Assembly: GCA_963711705.1 (NCBI GenBank)
Contig: CAVQFM010000020.1
Span: 124,001 to 188,000 of the forward strand
Length of the DNA stretch: 64,000 nt
From: RYN-230 sp963711705
Lineage (GTDB): Bacteria; Actinomycetota; Actinomycetes; Streptosporangiales; Streptosporangiaceae
Reading direction: 5' to 3'
The position numbers and the translations under genes are program-made. Numbering within the stretch: the first letter of the stretch is position 1; every line of letters starts with the position of its first letter. Below are positions 26,899 to 38,361 of this stretch, piece after piece. The notes below the pieces were generated by a model. The model worked only from the letters and a program-made list of their open reading frames with translations, had not been told where the DNA came from and searched no databases.

Positions 26899-27827
26899 CC
26901 CGTCAGCCTAGGCGTGGAGACCTTGCTGGCCACGGCCTTCTGCAGGGCCTGAACCTCGGCCAGCATCCACGACTGGTAGGTGTAGCCGGTCGGCATGGTC
27001 TCGTACACCCCGACGACCGGGATGCCGTTGCGGTGCGCGGCGGACAGGAACGTCGCGGTCAGGGAGCTGGTCACCTGCTGGTTGTACAGGAACACCTTCA
27101 CCTTGCGCTGGTTGAACAGGCTGGTCTGCAGCGACACGTACTGTGGCGCGGGGTCCACGCCGTTCATGATGTCGGCCTGGAAGGCGAACGGCGTCAGGTT
27201 GCGGGTGCCAGCCGCCTGCAGCATGTAGTCGCCGACCGGCTCGGTGGTGGCCACCGGCGTGTTCGGGTATGCGGCTTTGAACTTGGCCAGCGCCTGGTAC
27301 CAGGGCCGCAGCGATCGGTCGAAGGCGGCCGCATTGGCCCGGAAGTACGCGGCATGCGCGGGCTGGATCGCGGCCAGGCCAGCGGCGACCGCCCTGGCCA
27401 CCGCGGGCATCGTGGACGGCCGGTACCACAGATGCGGGTTGGGTGTACTGTCCGGCAGGCCGAGCAGCTGCGCCGCCACGATCACCTTGCGCCCGGCACT
27501 GGGCGCCGCGGACTCGATCTTGTCCATGTAGCTGTCGTAGCCGAGGCCGTTCTGCACGATGAGCTTGGCCTGGCTGACCGTCTGGGCCACGCTGGCGCTG
27601 GCCTCGAACGTGTGCGGGTCGGTATTGGGATTGCTTTCGATGGCGCTGACCTGCACGTACTTACCGCCGACCGAGCTGATCACGCTGGCGTACTGGTTCT
27701 CCGCGCCGACCGCGACGATTTTGCCGCCCGAGCTGGCCCCGATGCTGGCGCCGGTGGCTGAGCACCCGGTGGCCAGCGCGGCCAGGGCGAGGATGGCCGC
27801 GGCAGCGGATGGCAGGCGAATGGACAT
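26895..27827 (-). CDS. znuA: Zinc ABC transporter substrate-binding lipoprotein
   Basis: A 310-residue cluster 9 metal-binding protein. The signal peptide ends in a lipobox (LATGC), so it is lipid-anchored outside the membrane. Metal-ligand motifs are DPHTFE and NPHLWY, with the third-ligand region PVATTEPVGDYML where a His is usual and the final EVMT-like region as VYETMP. The His-rich loop of Gram-negative ZnuA is missing, as in many Gram-positive homologues. It is first in the operon, and a Zur-box-like palindrome lies 61 bases upstream of its start. Confidence 0.88.
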   Translation of the reverse strand: MSIRLPSAAAAILALAALATGCSATGASIGASSGGKIVAVGAENQYASVISSVGGKYVQVSAIESNPNTDPHTFEASASVAQTVSQAKLIVQNGLGYDSYMDKIESAAPSAGRKVIVAAQLLGLPDSTPNPHLWYRPSTMPAVARAVAAGLAAIQPAHAAYFRANAAAFDRSLRPWYQALAKFKAAYPNTPVATTEPVGDYMLQAAGTRNLTPFAFQADIMNGVDPAPQYVSLQTSLFNQRKVKVFLYNQQVTSSLTATFLSAAHRNGIPVVGVYETMPTGYTYQSWMLAEVQALQKAVASKVSTPRLTG

Positions 27828-27887
27828 GGCTGGGTGCTGTCTCCAGGGTTGGCAGCGGCGCCCGAAGGCCGGTCGTGAGCACGTAGT

Positions 27888-27908
27888 TGAAAACGATAAC
27901 CGTTATGA
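27888..27908. promoter_or_regulatory. Zur box candidate
   Basis: An AT-rich 21-base imperfect palindrome, TGAAAACGATAA followed by CCGTTATGA, stands out in very GC-rich DNA. It matches the general shape of actinomycete Zur boxes (TGAAAAtgat with an inverted half). It lies between znuA (minus strand) and yyaL (plus strand), so it could control both. Confidence 0.7.
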
Positions 27909-27975
27909 GTTCGGCTTGCAACGCGATCGGCCCTCCGGGGAGCGGGCCCGGGCGCCGGGGGATGAAGATGGAGGT

Positions 27976-30087
<2,112 letters not shown>

Positions 30088-30203
30088 ACGGGCCCAGAAT
30101 TTTCCCTGAACTCGGCCGGCGCCTGCGCGCTGACCAGGGCTCCCGCGCGGTAGCTGAGCCAGGCGGCGGGCTGTTCGCAGCATCCTGGTATGCCTGGCGA
30201 GGC

Positions 30204-31514
30204 ATGGGTATAAGCGTTGTCGTGACTCTTCGGCCCGGGCTGCTGCGCGCCTGCATGCGGCGCGGCGGGCCGGTCGCGCTGGCTGCGGTGGCCCTGCTCG
30301 GCACCGCGGCGGCCCAGGCGCCCGGCACCCCGGCGCGGGCCGCCCAGCTGACCGGGGCCAGGCAGGCTCCGGCGGGTACCTCGGCCGTGCGGGTGCCCAC
30401 CACCCAGGTGCCGCCGCCCGGCGCCCACTCCGGGGGCTCACCAGCGGCCAGTGGCCCGGTCACCACGGTGGCCAGGCTGGGCAAGCTGCTGCGGGCCGAC
30501 GTGCTGATCGTGTCGCACAAACCGCTGCCGGCCCAGGCGGCCGCGCGGGTAGACCGGCTGCCCGGCGTGCAGGCCGCGCGGGCGGTGGATGCCGCGCGCA
30601 TCCAGGTGAACGGCAAGTACGCGGCCATGCTCGGGGTGGACCCGTCGACGTTCCGGGCGTTCGCCGCCGGGCCGACCGCCCGGGCCAGCCGCCTGTGGCA
30701 GAGCGTGGCCGCGGGCGGCATCGCCGTCTCCTACACCATGGGCAAGCAGGACAAGCTGCCGCTCGGCGGTACCGTCCGGGTCAGCGGGCGGACGGTACGC
30801 ACCCTGCGCGTCGGCGGGTTCGGCACGGTCGGCATCGGTGGCGTGGACGCGGTGGTGTCCGACTCGGTGGCCCGCTCGCTCGGCTTCCCGGCGGGCAACG
30901 CGATCGTGGTCAGTGCCCCACGGGCCCGGATCACCAGCCTGGTCCGCCAGATCAGGCACCGGATGCCCGCTAACGCGATGGTCGAGCCGCTGGTCGCGGC
31001 CGCCCCCACCGGCCGCCCCGCCGCGGCCGGCGCGGCTGGGGCGTCGGTGACCACGGCCGGCCTGGCGCCCAGTGCCACCGCCAACGGCCAGGCCGCGCTG
31101 ACCCGGGCCGAACTGATCGCCATGCTGAAGGCCGCGGTCAGCCGGATGGGCCTGCCCTACGTGTGGGGCGCGGCGGGGCCGCGTTCATTCGACTGCTCCG
31201 GTCTGGTGCAATGGTCCTTCGCCCAGGCCGGGGTGGTCATGCCGCGGGTCGCCGCGGATCAGGCCCGGACCGGGCCGGCCATCCCGCTGAGCCAGGCCGA
31301 GCCGGGGGACCTGCTCTTCTACCACACCGACCCGACCGCGCCGGACTACATCTCGCACGTCACGATCTACCTGGGTAAGGGGCTGATGATCCAGGCCCCG
31401 CACACCGGCGCGAACGTGCAGATCGTCCCGGTCAACCTGGGCAGCGAGTTCGCTGGTGCGGTCCGCGTCTCGCCGGCCATCGCCGCCCAGGTCGCCGCCT
31501 CTCCGGTCGGCTGA
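30204..31514 (+). CDS. Secreted NlpC/P60 peptidoglycan endopeptidase
   Basis: About 436 residues: a basic N-terminus and hydrophobic signal (RRGGPVALAAVALLGTAAAQA), a long mixed alpha/beta middle region (about residues 85-280) without a known domain, and a C-terminal NlpC/P60 domain. The catalytic Cys is in FDCSGLVQWSF, the catalytic His in ISHVTIYLG, and the third polar residue is the His of IQAPHTG. It should cleave the stem peptide of the cell wall. ATG 30204 follows GGCGAGG; a GTG 18 bases downstream is an alternative start. No partner gene is evident. Confidence 0.85.
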   Translation: MGISVVVTLRPGLLRACMRRGGPVALAAVALLGTAAAQAPGTPARAAQLTGARQAPAGTSAVRVPTTQVPPPGAHSGGSPAASGPVTTVARLGKLLRADVLIVSHKPLPAQAAARVDRLPGVQAARAVDAARIQVNGKYAAMLGVDPSTFRAFAAGPTARASRLWQSVAAGGIAVSYTMGKQDKLPLGGTVRVSGRTVRTLRVGGFGTVGIGGVDAVVSDSVARSLGFPAGNAIVVSAPRARITSLVRQIRHRMPANAMVEPLVAAAPTGRPAAAGAAGASVTTAGLAPSATANGQAALTRAELIAMLKAAVSRMGLPYVWGAAGPRSFDCSGLVQWSFAQAGVVMPRVAADQARTGPAIPLSQAEPGDLLFYHTDPTAPDYISHVTIYLGKGLMIQAPHTGANVQIVPVNLGSEFAGAVRVSPAIAAQVAASPVG

Positions 31515-31555
31515 CCTGCCCAGGCGAGCTGCTTCCCGGGCCGGCGGTCTCCCGC

Positions 31556-31682
31556 GGCGGCTGTCTCCCGGGCTGGCTGACCGCCCGGGCGGCTGTCTCC
31601 CCGGGCCGGCTGACCGCCCGGCCGCTGTCTCCCGGGCTGGCTGACCGCCCCGGCGGCTGTCTCCCGGGCCGGCTGACCGCCC
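31556..31682. repeat. Four tandem ~31-base repeats downstream of the NlpC gene
   Basis: Imperfect units of 31-32 bases starting near 31556, 31588, 31620 and 31652. Each contains GCTGTCTCCCGGG and GGCTGACCGCCC and each can fold back on itself. They fill much of the 319-base gap before the next gene. They may act as a terminator or be a neutral minisatellite. Confidence 0.75.
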
Positions 31683-31798
31683 CGGCCACCGCGCCGCGCC
31701 TGCCCGTCGGCGGGCCTGTCCAGATCGCCGGGCCGGGCGCATCCCACGTACTCTTGGCGGGCTCCGCTGCGTACCGGTCCCTATTTCTACGCGAGTGC

Positions 31799-31834
31799 TT
31801 GTCTTGCCCCCGCCAGCATGATTACATAATTACA
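31799..31834 (+). promoter_or_regulatory. Promoter for a probably leaderless transcript
   Basis: An AT-rich -10 element (CATAAT, 31825-31830) stands directly before the ATG at 31834, with a possible -35 (TTGTCT) near 31799. Transcription would begin at or within a few bases of the start codon, so the mRNA should be leaderless; no ribosome site is seen. Confidence 0.5.
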
Positions 31835-32373
31835 TGACTACCCAGGAGCGCGGCAGTGCCGCCGGGGGCGCCGACGAACTGCGTGGATGGTTCATCGGGC
31901 GGCTGCCGGACGAATGGTTCACTGGCACTCCCGACGTGGTGGTGGACCGGGAAGAGATCACGGTGGTCGGCCCGCTAGGCGACCTGGACGTGGCCCCGGA
32001 CGCGTCGCCGGCCGCGCGGGCCGCCGCGGTGGACGGCCGGGCCCGCCGGTTCCGGGAGGACACCCGGGATCACCGGATCGAGATCGCCCACGAAGCCGAG
32101 GTCAAGTTCGGCCGCAAGGTCTCCTGGGGCGTGATCTGTGGCGAACGGAAAGTGATGTTCACCACATTGTCCGTGCCAGTGATGACCCGGCTGCGGCAGT
32201 CCGAGCGCCGGGTGCTGGACACCCTGGTGGACGCGGGGGTGGCGCGCAGCCGGAGCGACGCGCTCGCCTGGTGTGTGCGGCTGGTCGGCGAGCACGAAGA
32301 GTCCTGGCTGGGCCAGTTGCGCGAAGCACTGCGCCACGTCGAGGAGGTCCGCTCCGAAGGACCCGCGGCGTGA
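31834..32373 (+). CDS. Conserved hypothetical protein
   Basis: A 179-residue soluble protein. The N-terminal half (GWFIGRLPDEWFTGTPDVVVDREEITVVGPL) is beta-rich, and a central basic helix carries RARRFREDTRDHRIEIAHEAE. The C-terminal half (SVPVMTRLRQSERRVLDTLVDAGVARSRSDALAWCV) looks like a ribbon-helix-helix or small HTH with a four-helix tail. I recognise the pattern from other actinomycetes but know no function. The gene appears to be translated from a leaderless mRNA. A T-tailed stem-loop follows at 32436-32471. Confidence 0.7.
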   Translation: MTTQERGSAAGGADELRGWFIGRLPDEWFTGTPDVVVDREEITVVGPLGDLDVAPDASPAARAAAVDGRARRFREDTRDHRIEIAHEAEVKFGRKVSWGVICGERKVMFTTLSVPVMTRLRQSERRVLDTLVDAGVARSRSDALAWCVRLVGEHEESWLGQLREALRHVEEVRSEGPAA

Positions 32374-32401
32374 CCAGCGCGTGACCTCCCCGCTGTAAAA
32401 G

Positions 32402-32424
32402 GGTTTACACCAAAGGTCTAAACC
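32402..32424. promoter_or_regulatory. GGTTTA/TAAACC inverted repeat
   Basis: An AT-rich dyad (GGTTTA, 11-base spacer, TAAACC) lies in the gap between the hypothetical gene and pckA. It could be an operator; no regulator can be named. Confidence 0.3.
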
Positions 32425-32435
32425 ATTAGCGAATG

Positions 32436-32471
32436 CCCCGCCGGCCCGCGGTGGTAGCGCGGCGGGGTTTT
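32436..32471 (+). terminator. Rho-independent terminator
   Basis: CCCCGCC at 32436-32442 pairs with GGCGGGG at 32461-32467, followed directly by TTTT. It would end the transcript of the preceding hypothetical gene. Confidence 0.65.
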
Positions 32472-32732
32472 GCTGAGCCGCCCGGACCGTGAATTCCATG
32501 TCTTCTCCGCCAGCCTGGCTGGCTTTCCCGGGCATCTGCGTGATCGTTATGTGTGCCACTTCACACCGGGTACTCACGCTACCCTGCCAGGTGCCGGTGA
32601 CGGCGCAGAATTATTCCGGTCATGTCGGGGTAGACTCCCCGAATCCCGCAAGGACGCCAGAGTTCGGCATTGCCGTGCTCTGGCGGGTCCGGCTGGGCGG
32701 ACGTGCGGCGGCGCGCACAGGAGGAGGAACAC

Positions 32733-34267
32733 GTGGCGCATCAGGTAAAAGCGGCATCGGTGGAGTGGAATCCAACGGCGGAGCGTCTCCGCGAGCTTAC
32801 GGAGAAAATGCCTAACAGCCAGGTCACCGAGTTCGGCAATGTCGCGGTGAAGGCCCGTGTGGACTCCAGAAGCACCCGGTCCACGTACCTCGTGGACGAC
32901 TCAACCAATGCCACCAAGCAAACCATCACCCGCGCTGAATTCGAGCGCATCGCGGCCGAGCAGGATGCCTACATAGCGGGCTCGCACATGGTCGTGGTGG
33001 ACGGGTACATCGGCTCGGACCCGGCGTTCCGGACCCGGGCCCGGCTGGTCATGGAAGCGGCCAACGCCAACGTAGCGGGCATGCAGCAGCAGCTCTACTA
33101 CCCGGCCGGCGCGGACTACGACCCGCAGACGTGGGAACCCGACACCACCGTCATCTACACCCCTAACCTGCCTGCGCCTGGCTACCCGAATGACCGGGTC
33201 ATCGCCGTCGATCTGACCGCCAACATCACCCGCGTGCTCAACTCGGACTACTTCGGTGAGTCCAAGAAGGGCGGGCTGCGGATGTGGAACAACATCGTCT
33301 ACAACCGCGGTGGCCTGGCCCTGCACGCCGGCTGCAAGGTGATCCCGGTGGACGGTACCCCGCGCACGCTGCTCATCGTCGGGCTGTCCGGCACCGGCAA
33401 GACCACCACTACGTTCACCACCCAGCTGGGCAGCAAGCCGGCCCAGGACGACTTCGTCGGGCTGATGCCCGGCGGGCAGGTGTACACGACCGAGAACGGC
33501 TGCTTCGCCAAGACGTTCGGGCTGGACCCCAAGCTCGAGCCTGCCATCTACAACGCGACCACCAAGCCGGACGCCTACCTGGAGAACGTCTCGGTGGCGG
33601 CGGACGGCAAGGTCGACTTCTTCGACACCTCCTACACCAAGAACGGCCGCACCACCTGGCCGTTCTCCTATGTGGACCCCTGGCCGGCCGATCAGGTCCC
33701 GCCCGCGGAGTTCCTGCTGATCCTGAACCGGAACGAGAACATCGTGCCCGGGGTGGCCCGGCTGGACCGGGCCCAGGCGGCCGCCTACTTCATGCTCGGC
33801 GAGACCACCGGCACCTCGGCGGGCGGCAAGGACGAGGAAGGCAAGTTCCTCCGGGTCCCCGGCACCAACCCGTTCTTCCCGCGGGACATGGCGGACATGG
33901 GCAACCGGATGCTGGAACTGCTGGACAGCCGCCCGCTCAAGGTCTTCGTGCTGAACACCGGCCGGGTCGGCGGCGGCGACGACGACCCGGACTCGAAGAA
34001 GGTGACGATCCCGATCTCGTCCGCCATCGTGCAGGCGATCGTGGAAGAGACGATCACCTGGACTGTGGACCCGGACTTCGGCTACGAGATCGCCAGCGCC
34101 GTGCCCGGCGTTGACGACATGGAAGTCCTGCAGCCGCGCAGGCTCTACCAGCGGCTGGGCCGGGTCGGCGCTATGACGCGATGGTCAGCCGGATGAAGCG
34201 GGAACGCCGCGAGTACCTTGCTTCGTTTGCTGGATTGGATGAGGCCATCGTCAAGTCGATCGGCTGA
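32733..34267 (+). CDS. pckA: ATP-dependent phosphoenolpyruvate carboxykinase, apparent C-terminal frameshift
   Basis: The GTG at 32733 follows GAGGAGGA. The product has the ATP-type PEPCK kinase loop LIVGLSGTGKTTTTFT at about residues 212-227, the downstream DDFVGLMPGGQVYTTENG with metal ligands, and NRNENIVPGVARLD. It converts oxaloacetate and ATP to PEP for gluconeogenesis. Most actinomycetes use the GTP enzyme, so the ATP type is worth noting. The frame breaks near 34170: the read frame stops at 34196, but the next frame continues as YDAMVSRMKRERREYLASFA and ends at 34267. One missing base (GCTATG for GC-x-TATG) explains it. A 13-bp stem-loop follows. Confidence 0.85.
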
Positions 34268-34275
34268 GGCCAGTG

Positions 34276-34307
34276 GCATCCCCGGGCCGGCCGTGGCCCG
34301 GGGATGC
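34276..34307 (+). terminator. Stem-loop terminator after pckA
   Basis: GCATCCCCGGGCC at 34276-34288 pairs perfectly with GGCCCGGGGATGC at 34295-34307 across a 6-base loop. No T-tract. It starts 8 bases after the restored pckA stop, which supports the longer reading of that gene. Confidence 0.7.
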
Positions 34308-34506
34308 CGCTCAGTGCGCCCGGCCCGGCCCGCGCGGACTGGCCCAGAAGGCTCCTAACATTTCGCAGCTAAATTGTTACTTCTCGTTTGTGCGTGCCAG
34401 CAGGGGATCCCGGACGGTCGCGGCCTGAGCCCGGGTCCAGTGGTGACATCCTTGATACGGGCAGGCCACGCTCCAGGCCAGTCACTAGCGGCGGAAGTGG
34501 GTACGG

Positions 34507-35268
34507 ATGGGATTGCGCGATCTCGTCTACCGGGTGTACGAGCGCAGGCTGGAAGCCTCGCTGGCCGGGCAGCCGATCCCGCGCCACGTGGGCGTGATCC
34601 TCGACGGCAACCGCCGCTGGGCCCGGCTGGCCGGCTTTACCAATGTCAGCAACGGTCACCAGAAGGGGGCCGACCACATCTTCGAGCTGCTCGGCTGGTG
34701 CAGCCAGGCCCGGGTCGAGGTCGTCACACTGTGGTTGCTGGCCACCGACAACCTGGTCCGCCCGGCCGCCGAGCTGGAGCCGCTGCTGAAGATCATCGAA
34801 AGCACGGTCCGCGCGCTGGCTGAGGCCGGCTGGCACGTGAAACCGGTGGGTGCGCTGGACCTGCTGCCCGCCGAGACGGCTCAGGTGCTCAAGGACGCGG
34901 GTGAGGCCACCGCCGGACATCCGGGCCTGCTGGTCAACGTGGCGATCGGCTACGGTGGCCGCCGCGAGATCGCCGACGCGGTCCGTTCCCTGCTGCAAGA
35001 CCACGCCACCAAGGGCACCTCGATCGAGGAACTGGCCGAGGTCCTCGACGTCGAGCACATCGCGGACCATCTCTACACCGCTGGCCAGCCCGACCCCGAC
35101 CTGGTCATCCGGACGTCAGGGGAACAGCGGCTGAGTGGCTTCCTGCTCTGGCAGAGCGCGAACTCCGAGTTCTATTTCTGCGACGCCTACTGGCCGGACT
35201 TCCGCCGCGTCAACTTCCTGCGCGCGCTGCGGTCCTACTCGGCCCGGCAGCGGCGGTTCGGCGCGTAG
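34507..35268 (+). CDS. Short-chain Z-isoprenyl diphosphate synthase (Z-FPP synthase type)
   Basis: A 253-residue cis-prenyltransferase of the UppS family. Catalytic Asp in VILDGNRRWAR, the conserved IGYGGRREIADAVR, the Arg pair in DLVIRTSGEQRLSGFLLWQ and the C-terminal EFYFCDAYWPDF are all present. The overall shape resembles mycobacterial Rv1086, which makes (2Z,6E)-farnesyl diphosphate, the precursor for decaprenyl phosphate, rather than the C55 enzyme; the chain length is inferred. It starts at ATG 34507. A PhoH-type gene follows, as in related genomes. Confidence 0.85.
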   Translation: MGLRDLVYRVYERRLEASLAGQPIPRHVGVILDGNRRWARLAGFTNVSNGHQKGADHIFELLGWCSQARVEVVTLWLLATDNLVRPAAELEPLLKIIESTVRALAEAGWHVKPVGALDLLPAETAQVLKDAGEATAGHPGLLVNVAIGYGGRREIADAVRSLLQDHATKGTSIEELAEVLDVEHIADHLYTAGQPDPDLVIRTSGEQRLSGFLLWQSANSEFYFCDAYWPDFRRVNFLRALRSYSARQRRFGA

Positions 35269-35367
35269 GGCGGGACTTTCCCGGCTAAACCTGCCGGCCG
35301 CGTGGCTCTCGACACTCCGGCTGGGTCTTCCAGGGACCGGCCTGGCCCGGGTACCTTCTAGCTAGGT

Positions 35368-35504
35368 GGACGGTGCCTAGCCGTCCCCCCGGGAAGGCCC
35401 TCGACATCCTCGAGCTTCGTGTCCTGGCACGCAGGCGAGACGAGCGAAGGGCCGGGACCCGGCCTTTCGAAGGCCAGTCCCGGTCCTGGAGACACTTCTG
35501 TGTC
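35368..35504 (+). promoter_or_regulatory. Candidate structured 5' leader of the phoH gene
   Basis: The 274-base gap before the PIN-PhoH gene folds densely: GGACGG/CCGTCC (35368-35386) followed by a C run, a nested hairpin with outer stem CCGGGAC/GTCCCGG (35452-35458 with 35477-35483) and inner stem GGCCTT/AAGGCC (35461-35475), and GACAC/GTGTC (35491-35504). It matches no RNA family I can name. Covariation would be needed to call it a regulatory RNA. Confidence 0.35.
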
Positions 35505-35542
35505 CGAGTTCGGCGCCGCTCCAGGCGCCCAGGGGAGAACGA

Positions 35543-36932
35543 GTGGCCAGTTCTTCTGCCCGCCGCGATCTGCGGCCCAGCAATGCGCACGCCGACAGTG
35601 ACGGCCTGGCCCCGGCTGGTTCCGGTGCCCGGCGGTTCAGCTACGTGCTGGACACCAGCGTTCTGCTCGCCGACCCGGCCGCGATCGGCCGGTTCGCCGA
35701 GCACCGCGTGATCCTGCCCATCGTCGTCATCACCGAGCTGGAGGCCAAGCGGCATCACCCCGAGCTGGGATTTTTCGCCCGCCAGGCGCTCCGGCACCTG
35801 GATGACCTCCGGATCGAGTACGGCCGGCTGGACGCCGACCTGCCGATCGGCGACCTGGGCGGCACCGTCCGCGTCGAGCTGAACCACAGCGATCCCGCGG
35901 TGCTCCCGCCCGGGTTCCGGCTCGGCGACAACGACACGCGGATCCTGTCAGTTGCGCGCAGCCTGGCTGCGGAAGGCGAAGACGTGGTCCTGGTCAGCAA
36001 GGACCTGCCACTGCGGGTGAAGGCGGCCTCGATCGGGCTGACCGCCCAGGAGTACCGGGCCGAGCTGCCCGCCGACTCCGGGTGGACCGGCATGACCGAG
36101 CTCGAGGTGACCACCGACGACATCCAGGAGCTGTACGACACCGGCAAGCTGGACTGCGATACAAGCGCGTGAGCTGCCCTGCCACACCGGGCTGGTGCTG
36201 GTGGCCGGCGGCCACGGCGGGTCCGGCAGCGCCCTCGGCCGGGTGCTGCCGGACAAATCGGTCCGGCTGGTCCGTGGCGACCGGGAGGCCTTCGGCCTGC
36301 ACGGCCGGAGCGCCGAGCAGCGGGTCGCGCTCGACCTGCTGCTCGATTCCGATGTGGGGATCGTGTCACTCGGCGGCCGGGCCGGCACGGGCAAGTCCGC
36401 GCTCGCGCTGTGCGCCGGGCTGGAAGCGGCCATGGAGCGGCGGCAGCACCGCAAGGTCGTGGTCTTCCGCCCGCTGTATGCGGTGGGCGGGCAGGAGCTC
36501 GGCTACCTGCCCGGTTCCGAGGCGGACAAGATGAACCCGTGGGCGCAGGCCGTGTACGACACGCTGTCCGCGGTCACCTCGCCGGACGTGATCGATGAGG
36601 TGCTGGCCCGGGACATGTTCGAGGTGCTGCCGCTGACCCATATCCGGGGCCGCTCGCTGCACGACTCGTTCGTGATCGTGGACGAGGCGCAGTCCCTGGA
36701 GCAGAGCGTGCTGCTGACCGTGCTGTCCCGGATCGGCTCGGGGTCCCGGGTGGTGCTGACCCACGACATCGCCCAGCGGGACAACCTGCGGGTGGGCCGG
36801 CACGACGGGGTGGTGGCGGTCATCGAGAAGCTGAAGGGACATCCGCTGTTCGCCCACGTGACGCTGGTCCGGTCGGAGCGGTCGCCGATCGCGGCGCTGG
36901 TCACCGAGATGCTGGAGGACTCAGGTTTGTAG
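35543..36932 (+). CDS. PIN-PhoH fusion ATPase (PhoH2 type), apparent frameshift
   Basis: GTG 35543 follows AGGGGA. The first part (to about 36160) is a PIN RNase domain: acidic residues in YVLDTSVLLADP, VVITELEAK and LGDNDTRILSVA. The second part is a PhoH ATPase: P-loop GGRAGTGKSAL, the Walker B region SFVIVDEAQSLE and GSRVVLTHDIAQRDN. The frame changes near 36150-36165 (…DCDTSA stop versus RELPCHTGLVLVAGG). One base removed gives the normal PhoH2 layout of about 440 residues, a ribonuclease/RNA helicase in the family. A broken gene pair cannot be excluded. Confidence 0.85.
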
Positions 36933-36978
36933 TGCCCTGAGTGGCGGCGGGCCCGGCCGAGTCGGCAGACTACTCACC

Positions 36979-38361
36979 ATGGTCTTCGATTTGGCCGGGC
37001 TTCTCGCTGCCCGCCGCGGCGAAGGGTACGCCCTCACCAGCCAGTACCTGAACCCTCAGCTGCCCAGGATGCTGCACGCCATCGGTTTCGACCGGGTGTA
37101 CGAGCGCGCCGAAGGCGCCTACCTGTACGACACGGACGGCCACCGCTATGCCGACTTCCTGGCCGGGTTCGGCGTGTTCAGCGTGGGCCGTAACCACCCG
37201 GTGGTCCGCCAGGCCCTGCGCGACCTGCTCGACGCCGAGCCGGCCGACCTGGTCCAGTTCGACACCCCGCTGCTGCCCGGGCTGCTCGCGGAGAAGCTGC
37301 TGGCCAAGGCGCCCGGGCTGGACCGGGTGTATTTCTGCAACAGCGGCACCGAAGCGGTGGAAGCGGCGCTGAAGTTCGCCCGGTACGCCACCGGGCGGCA
37401 GCGGATCGTCTACTGCGATCACGCCTTCCACGGGCTGACTACCGGCTCTCTGTCGGTCAACGGCTCGGCCGAGTTCCGCCGCGGATTCGACCCGCTGCTG
37501 CCGGACAGCGTCATCCCGTTCGGCGACCTGGACGCGCTCGAAGCCGAGCTGCGCAAGGGTGACGTGGCCGGGTTCCTCATCGAGCCGGTCCAGGGCAAGG
37601 GCGTGGCGGTGTCCCCGCCCGGGTTCCTGCCCGCGGCCCAGGCCCTGCTGCACGAGCACGGCGCGCTGCTGATCTGCGACGAGGTGCAGAGCGGCATCGG
37701 CCGCACCGGCCGGTTCTTCGCTTACCAGCACGACGACGTGGAACCGGACATCGTGACCGTGGCCAAGGCGCTGTCCGGCGGGTTCGTGCCGGTGGGCGCC
37801 ACCCTGGCCAAGGCGTGGATCTTCGACAAGGTGTACTCCTCGATCGACCGGGTGCTGGTGCACGATTCCACGTTCGGCTCGAACGCGGCGGCGATGACGG
37901 CCGGCCTGGCCTCGCTGGCCGTGATCGAGGACGAGCACCTGGTGGAGAACGCGGAGCGGACCGGCGCCGCGCTGCGTGAGGCACTGCAGCTGCTGGTGGA
38001 CAAGTACGAGCTGCTGGCCGAGGTGCGCGGGCGTGGGCTGATGATCGGCCTGGAGTTCGGCCGGCCCCGGTCCATGCGGCCGCGGGCCGCGTGGAACATG
38101 CTGCAGGCGGCGCGGCGCGGGCTGTTCGCGCAGACCGTGGTCGTGGCACTGTTCCAGCGGCACCGGATCCTGACCCAGGTGTCCGGGGATTTCATGGAGG
38201 TCATCAAGCTCATCCCGCCGCTGACCATCGGGGACGCCGAAGTGGACCTGTTCCGCGACGCGTTCGTGGACGTGATGGACGACGCCAGCCGGGGCAGCGG
38301 CCTGATCTGGGATTTCGGGCAGACGCTGGTCAAGCAGGCGGTCAGCGTCCGTCGCCGTTGA
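36979..38361 (+). CDS. Class III PLP-dependent aminotransferase
   Basis: A 460-residue fold-type I aminotransferase. GTEAVEAALKFARYATGR and AFHGLTTGSLSV are the phosphate- and PLP-binding parts, CDEVQSGIGRTGRFFAYQ holds the cofactor Asp, and the Schiff-base Lys is in VTVAKALSGGFVPVGATLA. The family moves an omega-amino group (ornithine, acetylornithine, GABA or aminopolyol type). The substrate is unknown. Its neighbours are a cytidylyltransferase and a DUF5941 lipid-type protein, so an amino-group installation on a lipid or polyol head group is possible, as inference. It overlaps the convergent cytidylyltransferase by 20 bases. Confidence 0.88.
   Translation: MVFDLAGLLAARRGEGYALTSQYLNPQLPRMLHAIGFDRVYERAEGAYLYDTDGHRYADFLAGFGVFSVGRNHPVVRQALRDLLDAEPADLVQFDTPLLPGLLAEKLLAKAPGLDRVYFCNSGTEAVEAALKFARYATGRQRIVYCDHAFHGLTTGSLSVNGSAEFRRGFDPLLPDSVIPFGDLDALEAELRKGDVAGFLIEPVQGKGVAVSPPGFLPAAQALLHEHGALLICDEVQSGIGRTGRFFAYQHDDVEPDIVTVAKALSGGFVPVGATLAKAWIFDKVYSSIDRVLVHDSTFGSNAAAMTAGLASLAVIEDEHLVENAERTGAALREALQLLVDKYELLAEVRGRGLMIGLEFGRPRSMRPRAAWNMLQAARRGLFAQTVVVALFQRHRILTQVSGDFMEVIKLIPPLTIGDAEVDLFRDAFVDVMDDASRGSGLIWDFGQTLVKQAVSVRRR

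Noticed and set aside
30088..30203. Cyclic di-AMP (ydaO) riboswitch before the NlpC/P60 gene
   Set aside because: Expected in this context, but the 116-base gap is too short and lacks the conserved elements I know.
35381..35390. 6C RNA motif (run of six C)
   Set aside because: The C run follows a stem rather than lying in two hairpin loops, and the gene context differs from what I recall for 6C RNA.
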